Below, one piece after another: positions 21,738 to 34,200 of a DNA stretch of 64,000 bases. The notes beneath the pieces are model-generated. The model made no database searches. It was given only the letters and a program-made list of their open reading frames with translations, and was not told the origin of the DNA. Within the stretch, counting starts at the first letter, position 1; each line of letters opens with the position of its first letter. This DNA is from Nageia nagi. Lineage: Eukaryota; Pinophyta. Position numbers and translations under genes: made by a program. The stretch lies in contig JBITNC010000002.1 of the NCBI GenBank assembly GCA_050084985.1, positions 20,212,001 to 20,276,000 on the forward strand, in the 5' to 3' direction.

Positions 21738-22906
21738 GCAAACCACTTGAAGAGGAGGACATCACACTAGCCATGAAGGATAACACCCTAGAGGAGCCAT
21801 GTGAGGACATGGAGTCATCTTCAACATTGAGAGGAGGACATCATGATTTGGGATGTGTGGAGAGGAGATGTGTGAAGTTGGAAAGGCCAATATTTTCCTT
21901 GGCGCAATTTTTCCATTTTGTGGTGCACCTTCTAGATGTTGAGGGAGTCAATAATGACCATCAGAGCTTTGGTTGGAGGTATGTCATGAATGGTAATCTT
22001 GCTTTGTTGATTTTTGATTGTATATTGAGTTTGGTACACAGTGAATCCTAGGAAAAGATTGGTAGCATTGAGGAGATCGTAGCACTCTCAATGGCTACCT
22101 ATGGTAGACTAGTGGACACATGCTTGGACATTGAGGCTTTTGCTCCATTTGATGATGTTGTTGTTGACACAAATATGCATGTGTGGGAGATTGCATTGAA
22201 GGGCGTTGAGACTTTTTTTCATTTAATAGAGGCTTCATTGAATGAGGTAGAGACTGCTATTGATACACTCACCGATTTTTCTCCATATGAGAATGGACTT
22301 GGAACCAATATGCATGTGTGGAAGATGAAATTGATGACTAAAGGTATGAGCAGTGCTTGGATGTCATTTGATGAGGATTGTGAGGTTGATGTTCATGCTT
22401 TGAGGGAAACACATATCCATGTAGTGCCTATTATTGCAAAAGGGGCATTAATGATCTTCATGATCATTTGGGAAAGTTTTTATCACAAGCTTGAAGTTGC
22501 CAAGGTTGGAATAAGTTCATTGATTGTACTTGATGGTGATCTAGTTGTTGTTGGGAAAAAGACTATTTGGGGATTCCTTGGCAAAGCTTTGAAAACTTCC
22601 TTTCATTCTTCATGGGCTGCATTAGAGGGGAACATGAAAAAAGTACAATATGGAGAAGAGGGCATTGTGTGGGCTTCTATGAGCATTGTTGAGACTGATT
22701 TGTTGGTTGTCGTTAGAGCTCAATTGGAGATTTGTTGGATGGGACTCCTTGCATTGTTGGAGGGGATGGTGGAAGACCCAACGTGGGAAATCTTCTTGCC
22801 AAATCATGACATATGTTTGGGCCTTGTATGCTACTCCTCGGTTGACATACAGAAGGAAAGAGAGGCTACTACATCACTTGTATTCCCAATTTGTGATCAG
22901 TTTTGA
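21738..22906 (+). pseudogene. orfX of G1 (second A copy and downstream), unknown protein
   Basis: One frame runs from about 21713 to TGA near 22904, broken only by TAG at about 22049 where the first copy has TGG, and encodes about 390 residues. I recognise no domain. It shows spaced tryptophan-led segments of helical character: HVWEIALKGVETFFHLIEAS, IIWESFYHKLEVAKVG, TIWGFLGKALKTSFHSSWAA, IVWASMSIVETDLLVVVRAQ. It directly follows protease in frame and ends 290 bases before the 3' LTR, where RT, RNase H and integrase would normally be. It may be a non-enzymatic polyprotein tail or an eroded insert. Confidence 0.5.
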
Positions 22907-23180
22907 ATTAGAGCTAAGTTTGGGAAACATGAGTTAGTAGATTTCATACATGCTTACTTGCAATACATGAAATCTAAGGTTGGAAAGCACGAGTTAGTAG
23001 ATTTCATATATGCTTATTTGCAAGACATGAAATATGAAGCTTGTATAACAAAGATGGTCCTTTGGAAGTTATTCATAACATGTATGAATCTTGATGTTGC
23101 TAGTACACTAAAGATAAGACTCTACTACCTTGAAGAATCTATGGTCAACAAACATCTTCCATTGCTTCAGGTCAAGCGAT

Positions 23181-23195
23181 TCGGGAAGGGAGGAT
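23181..23195 (+). other. G1 polypurine tract
   Basis: TCGGGAAGGGAGGAT directly precedes the 3' LTR. Confidence 0.75.
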
Positions 23196-23988
23196 TGTGA
23201 TGTTCCCTTTCACTAGTCATTCCATTTTAGGGGTGATTTTGTAGTTAGTAGTGTTTGATGTATTGTGGGCATGATTGTAACCTTAGGATAGGAGACTTAT
23301 GGGTCCTATGGACCAATTGTGAGCCCCGATGTGGGGCATCTCCCTCTTAGAGATATATTATAGCATTTAAGTGTAATTGTGTGGATCCCAAGGCACAATG
23401 CATGATTAAAGGTTGAGTGCATGATTTGGTGTGATCCTGAGGCATGAGGAGGGATGCCCAACATAACTTCTCCTTGGTGGGTGTGTAAGCGCCCGACCTT
23501 GAGGGATTCCTATATATTTGGTTGGTGCAACATTAAGAAGACATCATTGAGCATATTTGGCATCTTCTATCTTCGGAGTGTGGCAACGCCATCTCTTGGG
23601 CCTCTTGTTGGACGAAAATCTAGCAAGGGACAAGTTTAGTGGGGCGTAGCCCTCACTAGATCTTGGCTAAGGATGAAAACCCTCACTCAATTCAGTTTTG
23701 CATCTCAGATCTGGGGGTTGAAGGCCCTAGCAGTGTGACATTAACTTTCTTGGTGCTTGTTGAGTTGTAACCTAGATTTGGTCCTTTGAGCTAGATGTCA
23801 GCCCTATTGATCCATCTTGCATTGTAATTGCTCCATCGTTAATATAATTTGAGACGTTGGCACTTGTTCTCATCTTTTGCTTGTGTGTTGAGGTATTTTT
23901 GGCATTATTTCCTTATTTCTTGCTCATTTCCTAATTCATTGCATTATTGGCTAATAATTTGGAACGAGGAAAATTTGGGAACATCACA
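23196..23988 (+). repeat. G1 3' LTR, complete
   Basis: 793 bases, TGTGATGTTCCC to GGGAACATCACA, TATA-type CCTATATATTTGG near 23510, then target duplication CTCTT. Confidence 0.92.
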
Positions 23989-23993
23989 CTCTT

Positions 23994-25190
23994 TCCACGT
24001 AGTTGCTTTAGGACTATTTAGTGGTTTGGATTAGTTGGTGGGTTCTATGTAAAGAATTAGATTCCCTTAAAATAAGTGAAGGTTTTCAAATCCTTACCAA
24101 ACTTTGAAGTTGTAGTGGGGATTCTGCAATTTCTTCGTGGCATGCACCATCAGCTTTCTTCTTCATAATTACCTTGATCAATCTCTTCATACCATGGTTG
24201 TACTAAATCAAGATTCTGATCAATTGTAGAATGTTCATTTTCTCCCACACTCAATGAGTACAATTTGTAGAGACTACCATACCGTACTACCTTTGATATT
24301 GCTATTCTTCAACATGCTTGAGTCAAACTCTAATTTCATTCCCTCATATGCAATTTTACTAACAAATAGTAGAATTTTGGTTAACCCTAGAACATGTAAA
24401 ACATTATGGATTTGTTTGCATGTACCATTCAAGAGCTTTACCAAAATCACTCCTCCACCACATATCTGATGACTTCAATCATCATCCAAATAAACCTTCT
24501 TCTCATAAGAGATTTCCATAAATGACACAAATAAATATATGCATGGTGTCATATGTCATTCAACTCCTGAAACAATCTACCAAAGGTTTTGATCGCTTAC
24601 AATGATCGCTAACACTATCACAAATAACAAAGACTCTTCAACTCCTTCATTGGCTATATTTGCTTGTGGACTTGTCTTATTATCTTCTGCAAGATTTGTC
24701 GCTTTGTTCCAACAACTTTTTACATAATGACCTACTTGCTTGTCGTAGTGACATTTGAATCTTTTCTTCTTTGAACAACTTTCACCAATAGTGTTGGTTG
24801 GTTTCTCTTAATTCGGATAACTTTTCTTCCTAGCATAGAAGGCACTCTACACCTTATAGGAGTTGAGAAAAAAAGACATACACCCATGTCTTCGTAGATA
24901 CATCCTTGCAATCAAGTCCTTTGTCTCCAACTTTTGACACAATGTATCCCAAGCCTCCTTTGAGGTTTCCACACTGCTTACATGCAAAAAATGTGTATCC
25001 TTCAAGTTGAGCAAGATTGTGGCTAATGCTTTGCCATCTCTCTGCTCCCACCTAGTTGTGACTTCTCCATTAGCAAGCTTTAAAGTAGTTCCATTCACAA
25101 TTTTCCTTAGATATCCTCCTACCAACAACATGTTTGTCTTCACCTTCCACAAATGGAAGTTTTCTCCATCGAACTTCTCCACCAATTTGA
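23994..25190 (-). pseudogene. K1 copia gag to pre-integrase region
   Basis: The minus strand from 25185 encodes a copia gag start: KFDGENFHLWKVKTNMLL, IVNGTTLKL and FLHVSSVETSKEAWDTLCQKLE. A decayed zinc knuckle near 24735 follows (KCHYDKQVGHYVKSCW), then fragments like GMVVSTN and SLYKLYSL of the GAG-pre-integrase region. The integrase core is missing; the frame then jumps toward the RT fragment beyond G1. Confidence 0.7.
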
Positions 25191-25299
25191 TTTATTCACC
25201 ACTTTGGCCAACCATTTCTCCGTTTTCAGAATTACAAAATTTTCCTTTTTTCTAATCTATGGCTTGGTCCCCTCATTGCAAACTCAACTACAACACCAT

Positions 25300-25547
25300 A
25301 TTAAAATACACATCCCTTATCAAATAGAGAGTGCAAGAAAAGCAAGAACAAAGAATTGCAAAGATAAAACAAAGATGCCTTTTATATTGAATGACTTAAT
25401 GTCACTTAAATAAACAAAGGTTGTGTATCCCTCTTTACAAAAAAATAGATGGGGTCTAAAATTAGACTACCTCAAAATTAAACTTCACTAAATTTAGACT
25501 AAAAATTAATTCTAGACTACCAGTTGTGGAAGCTGATTATTCCAACA
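25300..25547 (-). repeat. K1 5' LTR
   Basis: On the minus strand it starts TGTTGGAATAATC and ends ATGTGTATTTTAA. TGGTGTTGTAGTTGAG, a plausible worn primer site, follows directly. Confidence 0.55.
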
Positions 25548-25548
25548 T

Positions 25549-25825
25549 AATCCAAATTTTAAGGACAATGATCATAGTGAATTGGCTCTAATTTTGGTAT
25601 TATCATGTTGATTGTTTCAATTACTTTGGATCATTGATTGATCCCAAGTTAGTAATCTTATTATCGTATTATTAATTCATGATTACAACCTCTTATCAAG
25701 ATGACGATAGGGACGACCTTTCATAATCATATTAGTGTTGATGATTAAGAGATTCTAAATACAAGTATGCAAACATTTTATGGTGGCCTTTGAAGCCAAG
25801 GAGAGGCTTTATGTGACTGCAAAGT
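25549..25825. repeat. Long direct duplication F, right copy flanking K1
   Basis: Matches 7111-7391. It begins within two bases of the K1 LTR end and continues into unrelated sequence at about 25826. Confidence 0.8.
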
Positions 25826-26640
25826 GGTCAAAGGGATCAAGCATTGAGGCCCTTAGTACCTATGTAATTGAGTTGGAGAGGTTGCTAGAGATTAAGAAGA
25901 AGGTGCTAAGGTTGGTAGGCTCCCAAATTGAGGTTGATTGATCTCGAGCTCAAACAATGGCCAAGCAAGATGATGCACAGGAGGAGGTACCCACAAGGAA
26001 GGTTGGGAAATTGGCAGTAATCTCAAAAGAGACCGAAGATGAGATGAGGGTCAAGGTTGTTATAGTGGCAATGTTGGAGATGATGATGAACTTAGTGGGG
26101 GTATTGATAAAGGACCATCGATTGGTGCCAAGGTTGGTAAGTTAATTTCTATGTTGATTAGTTTTGTTTACTTGACTACAAGTTGGGATTGGCTTTTTTA
26201 ATGATTGGTTTGATCATGTTATTGACTGGAAGTGCAATTATCAATATCATTAGAACTTAGAAGGTATTGCACATGGTCGAGAATGTCGATCTCTATAATG
26301 AGAACACCCAATTGAAGGGTAAGATGATAAGTTACATTACGGATATCACCAACTTCCTTGCCTAGCAAGACCTAACATATGTTATGGAGGTTGGGAAGCT
26401 CAACATTGAGTTTGAAGAGCTAAAGGGACAACAATAAGGTTGACTAAAATCATGCAAGACTCATATTACTACCTTGCAAAGTGACTTCAAAGGACTATAT
26501 CCAACATTAAGAGCCATTCTTATTAAAGGAGGGCATTTGATATGCCTAATGATGGCTTCTTGAATTGGAGACGGGATTTGGCTTGGTCTCAAGTTGATGG
26601 GTTTTGCTTCTCAATAATATCATAAGGAGGGGTTCCCTTT
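25826..26640 (+). pseudogene. Unidentified coiled-coil ORF fragments
   Basis: Plus-strand frames give STYVIELERLLEIKKK, then YNENTQLKGKMISYITDIT and KLNIEFEELKGQQ, separated by stops. The heptad-like character suggests a broken transposon ORF; no family recognised. Confidence 0.3.
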
Positions 26641-28229
26641 TTGTATGTTGTCCTGTACGTAATGATAATGTAGAAAAGGTAACCCCTTTTTGAGAAGGCC
26701 ATACTTACAAATATAAGCAAACAGTAGATAAACCATGTTTTTATTAGAAAACTAGCAAGACATGAAATTATGTAACAAGAATATTGAGAGGGGGTAAAAT
26801 CTAGAGCTAAAATATATTGTAATCAGTATTAATCTCCATGAACCTTTAACTTGAGGATCCTATTAATGAAAACATCTAATAAGAATATGAGATGACAAAA
26901 TCTAGACCTAACACATATCAAGTATATTTGTAGATACAACCAAACAGAGTTCTCTCAATGTGAAGGCATATGAAATTGCCTTCATGATGTTGTCTAGTTC
27001 AAGTTGATGAGAAGATAAATAATCATGGCAAATAGACTGCAATTGTATGAACACATCAAAATGATTTTGATAACACTTAACCCACATATTTAGATGTTCA
27101 ATAAGTGGATAAGAAAAATATAAACCTGGTAAGTGTATTACTAAAAGAGTTATAAAACTTGGAAATGGTTAAAAGAATATTGGATTGAGTGTGTGATCAA
27201 ATAAACCTTTGGAGGATGCACATAGGAAACAAATGCCTTTACGTGAAAAGTTGGTTCTAATTAAGGACAACGAGATTTACAAAGGGGTTTGTAGCATTAA
27301 ATGTAAAAACAATTCTTGACCCAACATTAAAAAATAAGGTACAGATATTTAACTGAAGTTTACAACCACGAGAAAGTGGAAAAGCTATCCCAAAACCTAC
27401 AGAGGGTGAAAAAAGTATTTCAATATTGTTATAACTTATAAGATAATATGTAACCCACAAACATAAGAAAATATGAGGGTATTTTTTAAGGTGGATGAAA
27501 GGACAATCAAGGGCCAAAGGAAAGGGAACTGCTATCTTCTTTTAAAATGAAAGAAATAACTCATTAAGTGCATATGACTTACTAACTCACTAGACGTCTT
27601 TACTATCATCTCACAATCTTTTTTCCGTGATGAATTGCTTCCATGTAGCAAGATAATTAAATTTATCCAAAAGTTGCTTTTCCCCCTTGAATATTGTAGC
27701 AGTATTTCAGTTCAGAAATCGTAAAGCTTGGACCTGCACTTCATGCCTGCTTTAGTGTCATCCTCCACAGTTGGGAGGTTGCATGTTACCATGTCACTTA
27801 CTCTGTCTATATGAAAGTGACAAATCAATGTGAAACCAGTTGCACACTTTGACAGCTGATATCGTTGATAATCCAGTGCTGAAAACTTGGAATTAATAAA
27901 ACAACGTAGTCCTCCAGCATAATATTTCCTTTGATTTATGTTGCAAAAAAACTGAAACAATCTATCACATTTCTTGTGTAAATTACTGTTACAATGCAAG
28001 CATTAATAAATATATTTTTAAATATTTACTTTAATTGAGTAAAAAAGAAGATCATATCTCATGAGAAACATGATACTGTGACCTTAAGAATAGACCTCAA
28101 AGTGCAAGCTACAAATATCAAACTCCATTAGAAGGATGCTTCCATCGAAAAACTTGGACGAAAATGGCCAAATCTGCATGTAGTTGGAAGATGGTTATAG
28201 GAAAAGTGCCCATTTGTAATACCATGAGA
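26641..28229. other. AT-rich flank downstream of the pentapeptide gene
   Basis: No convincing ORF, LTR or RNA gene. On the minus strand the part near 28229 would be the 3' UTR of the pentapeptide gene; a clear poly(A) signal was not located by eye. Confidence 0.4.
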
Positions 28230-28283
28230 TCATCTAGTTGTTCCGACCAAATTAGCACCTTCAAGCTTTGCCCCTTCCAAGAC
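28230..28283 (-). CDS. Pentapeptide gene, terminal exon
   Basis: 18 codons, VLEGAKLEGANLVGTTR and TGA at 28232-28230. Acceptor CTGTTCAG at 28284-28291, phase 0, following DLRDT of the previous exon. Confidence 0.8.
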   Translation of the reverse strand, partial: VLEGAKLEGANLVGTTR

Positions 28284-31200
28284 CTGAACAGTTTCCAAAG
28301 GAAGGGAAAATAGAGATTGTTAAAATATGTACTACTGTCAATTTTCAAAGACTATTGCAAACTTACAAAGACCTATATTAACAGAAAACTATGCTACAAC
28401 AGTGATCAATTCTGTCTCTTGCCTTGAGTAGCATAAAACAAAAAACATCAGAAATTTCTCATGTACAGTAAGATCTATCAAATTATCAATTGCTGATATA
28501 AAGGCCAATTAATGGTTTCTAATATCTTTTAAACGTTAGTCAAGAAGGGATGATCAGGAATAAATAATCGGAAAAAAATTAATGGGAAACAAATCTGGGC
28601 TTTAGTTACCAATGGATGATTTTTAGCAGATCATCAGATAAAATATTATGGAGAGAAATGGAGAAAGAAAGAAAGCAAGATTACACTGTGATTTGGGTGC
28701 AAGGAGGGTGGGGGATGGGGGAGGTGATTTTGGGATGTTTGGGTACTAAGCCATTTTTAGGATGCGACATGGCAGACAAGTGCAGCATTTAAAAATATAT
28801 AAAAATGTAAAATATAAAAATATTAAATATTTTTATATTTTAATTTTTTACAAATATTAAATATTTCTCAAAACATTTTAAAAATTAAAACATTTCAAAT
28901 ATTAACTATTAAAACATTAATTTTTTAATATTTCTTTTTTTCTTCTAGTGTTTATTTTTTTGGGTATATTTTTTCCTTTTCTCTTGCCCGCATGGGAAAG
29001 CTAGACATCCCTAGTGCAGTTGAGAGACATCATTAACATCCCCAAGCCATCCTTATTTTCGACCAACAAACAAACCTAGAACATCCCTATTTTTGTTTAG
29101 TTGTCTTGAGGATGTCCCTCAGCTTTGTCTAACCAAAGGTTGGTAGGGCATCCCTCGTCCCTCGGTTTCATCGAGCCATCCTAAGAACATCCCCTAGTTT
29201 TGTCTGGCCAACCGAGGTTGGTAGGGGGCATCCCCCTTGCTGCCCCTCTAGTTCAAGGATGCTAAGGGGACAGGGACAACCCACAACCCTTCGGTGCGAA
29301 TCCTCATGAAACCTTGAAAGAAAGAAATTTTATTAGACAAGTGACAATAATAGGTCCATGGAACTTGTGAAATAATACAAAGTGGGTAAAAAAAACATTG
29401 ACTTTGACTTTGACTTTGAACAAAAAGTATGAATATGGTAAATCAATTCCAAAAAATAAGGGAATGCTGAGTGGTAGAAGATCCAAAGCCATTGGCAATT
29501 GCCTCAAAGGAACCAATATAATATTTGATGATGCTTATGAAAGAGTGGCCAGGGTTGAGTATGCCTAGCTGGACTACCTTTGGAGGGTGTTTTGAGGGGG
29601 CAGGAGGGATAGGGGGGAAGAGAGAGTGAATCAAAATGATGACTTGTGGGGGGGGGGGGAAGAGAATGGAAATGATGACTTGATTAAATGGCAAGACTAG
29701 ATAGACCAAAAAAAAAATAGGCTAGTTGATCCAACTAAAATATTCCAATGCAAATAATGGTAGAATGAATGATCATGGAAGTTGGATGCTTGTAATATTC
29801 CCAATTTTGGTCTTCCAACTCATTTTCGTTTGGAGGAATTTTCGTCTTCCACAAGCCAGGAATTGCCAATTCGTCACTCGGAAGGAATAGAGAATCTCAT
29901 GCCATTCGTCCGATGAGGGGGAGGGGAGAGTAATGATTCAAATAGGACACACGAGTGAAAGATGGCAGACCTGGAGGAATAAGTGTAAAAGGAATACACA
30001 TATGGCTTCTATAGCAATGCCACAAATTGAGGCAACGGGAACCATATATAATGGGGACAAATGAAGGGCCAAGATTGGGAAGCTGGGGTGGCAAGTTGAG
30101 AATTGTGATTTAGAATGATGCACCCATAGACACTAATCATGTGTGTTGCATGCAAGCAAGATGACGGGCTAGAAGCCTCTTGAACCGGCCTATGGAGAGG
30201 AATTCAGGTAGGATCTGATAGTCTAGTAGATCCTTTGCAACGGTGGTATTGATGGATTCTTTGACGCTCTAAATGGCCATAATCAGAGCTGGTCCTGGAA
30301 GGTGTCGAAATCATGGGACAAAGGCAGGGTGGTAGTGGACAGACACCAATTCTCAATCTAGATCACATGGTACGGCAATACGCAAATACGAGTACCCGGT
30401 ACATAGTATGTTAGGTGTTGAAAATCTGGTACGTTGGTACGACATATATATATGTTTTTTTCTAAAATACCATATTAACTTGCAATTTGCAGAAAATAAG
30501 ATGATATCAAATACACTCATACACTCAATGCTTTGCCTTTTCCCCTTTGCTCAATGGTCAATGCTCAATGCTGCAATGCTAAAACCCTTGAAACTTGAGA
30601 GTTAAGTGTGAGTGAGTGAGTGTTTTGGTGTAAGAAATGAAAGACGACAACTTTAAATAGCCAAAAAGGATGCTTTTTTATTATTTTATTAAGTGTTTTT
30701 TTAAAACCCTCGCCTGGTACGTGCCTGGTACGCATACCAATACACGACTACGTGTACCAGGTATGCGTACTAGTATACGACTACGTGTACCCGATACGTG
30801 TACTAGTATACGACTAAGTGTACCCAGTACGCATACCACATTTGGTACCCGTACCCTATACGTACAGTACACAGTACGCGGGGGTCCCAGACATACCCTG
30901 TTTCCTTGTTCTCAATCAATGCAGAATTGATTGAGGAAGCTACAGGCATGGCTAATTTTGGAAGGAGGCATTGCAAGGAGATGCACACGTCGGTAGCGAA
31001 GGTTTAGGCTTTTTATGGGCAAGGGGTGCCTTTACCGGAGAAGAGGAAATCAGCTTACCCAATCGAGTCAATCCTTTATCCTTCGAATGAGGTTGCCAAC
31101 GCAATTGCGAAGCTCTTCACAATGGAAGGAAGGTACTCGGAGCTCTACGGCTACCATTTTGTCTTGTTGTGCCACTTCAAAGGTTTGTATAGAGTCAATC

Positions 31201-34200
31201 TACCATATTTTTTGTTTCATTCTTTGGATATTTACATTAGGAGGAATAGAGGAGCAGTCCTTGTCCATCAAGGGCTGATTAAGATCTTGGTGGAATTTTG
31301 AGCGTATGGGGGCTAGAAGAGTGACACCATTGCTTCAGCAGCAGCCAAGACACCCTCAGGAAAATCCCCAAGCTTCTATTGATTAGGGATCATCGAGCAG
31401 GTCACTACTATGGCTTCCATCAGTAGAAAGGCCACCAGCTTCTTCTGTTGTGGTGGTTGTATCTTCAGAACTAGACAACTCCCTGTCAAATTTTGAGGGA
31501 GAGGCTTCGTCTAGAAGGAGAGGAAAATTCAGAATTGATTTAGAGAAGGAGGAGGAGGACTTGGTTATGTAGGCCACAAGTCCTATGATCGAGTCACCAC
31601 GGACTCGACCAATGGATGAAGAGAAGGACATGAAGGAAACACAACCTACGCGTTTTAGGACAAACTCGAGGCAAGAGAACGAAGAAGCTATAGAGGAATC
31701 CTAGCCTGCACAGGAGGATCAATGTCCTAAGGAGGACATGCCTGGTAAGGACCTTGGAGGACCCAGCAAGCTGAAAACCTTAATTCCGAAGATGAAGTTC
31801 AAGAAGTGGTATGGTAAGCGGAGGCATTTTGTGGAACGGGGCAAAATTGGCTAACAAAGAAAGGAATAGCAGGATGCCATAATGGTTAGGCGAGCGATGA
31901 AGGCCTCCCAATACCAATGGTATAATAAGTAGAGATTTGGGGGAATGCATGGGATAGTCACCCTGGCCTCTACACAGAAGGATGTACCTACAGGTATTCC
32001 AATTCAGAATGTGGAAGGCCTGTCACAGATGGAAATCGAGTTGTTTTAGGAGTGCTTCAACAAGAAGGACCCCAATTTTGAGTTGGACTATAGCTCACTG
32101 ATACAACCAGTGAAAGGATGGTGTGATTAGCAAGTTGAAAGCAAGGATCATTGCTCGTAGCTAGTTAGGTGGCAACTACGGTGACTCTCAAATGATAGTT
32201 CTAGGAACATATGTACTATTGTTAATATCTATAAACTTTTTGTATATATAAGTTTTGGGGCCCTTTTTGAAAACCCGCTTTAAATTTTACCTATATCGGG
32301 AAAAAATCTCGTGCCATTCGTTTTGACAGGTTACACAACATGGTTTCATCAAGAAGCTAAGGCATTATGGCATTTGGAAGTTCACCTATCGAGCCATATT
32401 TTTCATATAGTGCGTGTGCGAGAATTCGTAATTCTCTCTCGTTTGAGTAATGTCCCTCTTCTAGGGATGAGCAATTGCAACATAGTTTATTTAGGAGTGA
32501 TTTACCTTTAATTAGGGGTATTTTAATAAGTGAACCACTAGCAATGCCCAAATATTTGTAATGCGTGATTCCAAGGTATGTCTTGGAGTCATAAAGTTGT
32601 ATTTAGGAGTCTATTTGTAAGTTAAAAGGGCACTTAGTATGCCTCTAAATGTAATAGAACTCCCCTCTATATGGGATGCCTCACTAGAGGTAGAGTTTCA
32701 TGATTTCGAGGATGATTATGTGGATCTTGAGACACATTTGTAATCCATATGATGTATTCCTATTCCTAAGGTTGAATTGAGGCCCTTAGATGAGATTGTT
32801 GTAATCCTAAGGAACATATGATGCAACGTCTCACTCCAAGAGCAAATCTAGACCATCAAGGGCGATTGTGGTGATCCCAAGGTATCATGGACGCATCTAG
32901 AAGGGACATTGGCAAGAGGAGCACTTGGACGCTATAAAAGGGAGAGTCTTGGATTCATTTCAAATGCTTGATTATTACTTCTTCTTTTTTACACTAGACG
33001 TAGGGTGCTAACTCTCCTCCTACCCTTGTGAACAAACCCACCTGGAGGTACTTGATGTCTAGCAAAGCCTCACGACTTAACAGATTGCTACTTTGAGGAA
33101 TAGCATACTTCAAAGGTTATAGCTAGCTATCCAAGGGTGATAGCATTACCTTGGATTATCTTAAGACTACTAGTGGGACTCTAGAGTCTCCGTCGTAGCT
33201 TGAGGAGGAGGAAGCCCTGGTGCAAACCTTGTCGCTATTAAGGATTATTTGAAGCCCTAGTGCTTCTTTATTTGAAAATCATAAATATCTCTGAGAAATC
33301 ATCCCTAGGGCACACTTGCTCTAGAATATGAGGCATGTAATTATGTTCTTATTTGCAATATAATTCAAATTACATTTGTGGCTCCAATTATTTGTGTTAT
33401 TTTATGAGATCTTTCCCTAGCTACCTAAACATTGCATTATGAGGATTTGTTATTGAGTTTGTGCACTTTGCTACTAGACATTGGGTCATTTGCTTGAGAT
33501 CTTGCATCCTTGGCCTAGATGTTGGATTTGTGGATGTTATTTCATGTCATTCTACCATAACTGCCTGGACATTGAGCTTGCATGAGGTATTTGCACTATT
33601 TTGAGCATTGTGCATGAGATCTGGCATTACTGGCTTAGACATTGGATTTTGGCATTAAAATATTGCACTTGAGGTTGGACGTTCGCATTTTTTGAGTATA
33701 AATAGGGCATTTTGGGTATTTTAAGTGCATGAACAGTTTAAGAGTGAATTTTAGTAATTTTTATGAACCCTGTTTGGGCAATTCCAGACCAGCCCTAGTT
33801 CGGAATATTTCAATGCCATTCTTATACCCAGGGGAATTTCCAAGCGCAATAGATGTTAAAGCCATCCTTCAGATATTAAGGTGGATTTTAGGAAGCTAAA
33901 ACATTTCTCAGCCAAGCTGTCAATTCTAAGCTGGTTTCTAAGACACATTCTAAGGCAATTCAAAGTTGTAACGTGATTTATATTTGCCAAACGGTCAAAA
34001 TTGTTGGACAAGAAAGTTGCTAGTGTCAAAAATAAGAAGTCTTTAAAACTGGAAAAATACTTTGGCTTCTAAGAATTTGAAGCAATACATATGCACAAAT
34101 GCTTCTATATCTAGAATATGCACATTTATGCACAGATGTAGGCAATACTCCATATTAGAAATTAAAATAAAAATGGAAAATGAAAAAGAGTTTTCTTAAT

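Larger units (their letters stand above)
8260..23988 (+). mobile_element. G1, gypsy-like LTR element lacking RT and integrase, host of N1 and C
   Basis: 5' LTR 8260-8845 plus 15226-15424 (split by N1), primer site at 15426, gag from 15512, protease plus orfX from 17027, polypurine tract 23181-23195, 3' LTR 23196-23988, target duplication CTCTT. LTR ends are TGTGATGTTCCC and GGGAACATCACA. Corrected LTR lengths are 785 and 793 bases and look alike throughout. No reverse transcriptase, RNase H or integrase motif occurs anywhere; orfX occupies that place, so G1 would depend on enzymes from another element. The same gag-protease-orfX layout recurs at 55.7-58.6 kb. Confidence 0.85.
7392..25547 (-). 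mobile_element. K1, degraded Ty1/copia element, split by G1
   Basis: Minus-strand copia remains lie on both sides of G1: gag and a protease-to-integrase junction on the right (25190-23994), reverse transcriptase on the left (8254-7590). LTR-like ends are at 25300-25547 (starts TGTTGGAAT on the minus strand) and 7392 to about 7510. Joining the right and left parts across G1's 5-bp target duplication CTCTT restores continuity. Most of integrase, RNase H and the start of the 3' LTR are missing. The element is dead and much older than its insertions. Confidence 0.65.

Noticed and set aside
22091-22906. 271-codon ORF as an independent host gene
   Set aside because: It is in frame with the protease region of G1 and lies between G1's interior and 3' LTR.
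27712-28348. Minus-strand ORFs of 95 and 76 codons near the pentapeptide gene end
   Set aside because: The 76-codon ORF overlaps the terminal exon in another frame and the 95-codon ORF has no domain; both fit UTR or chance.
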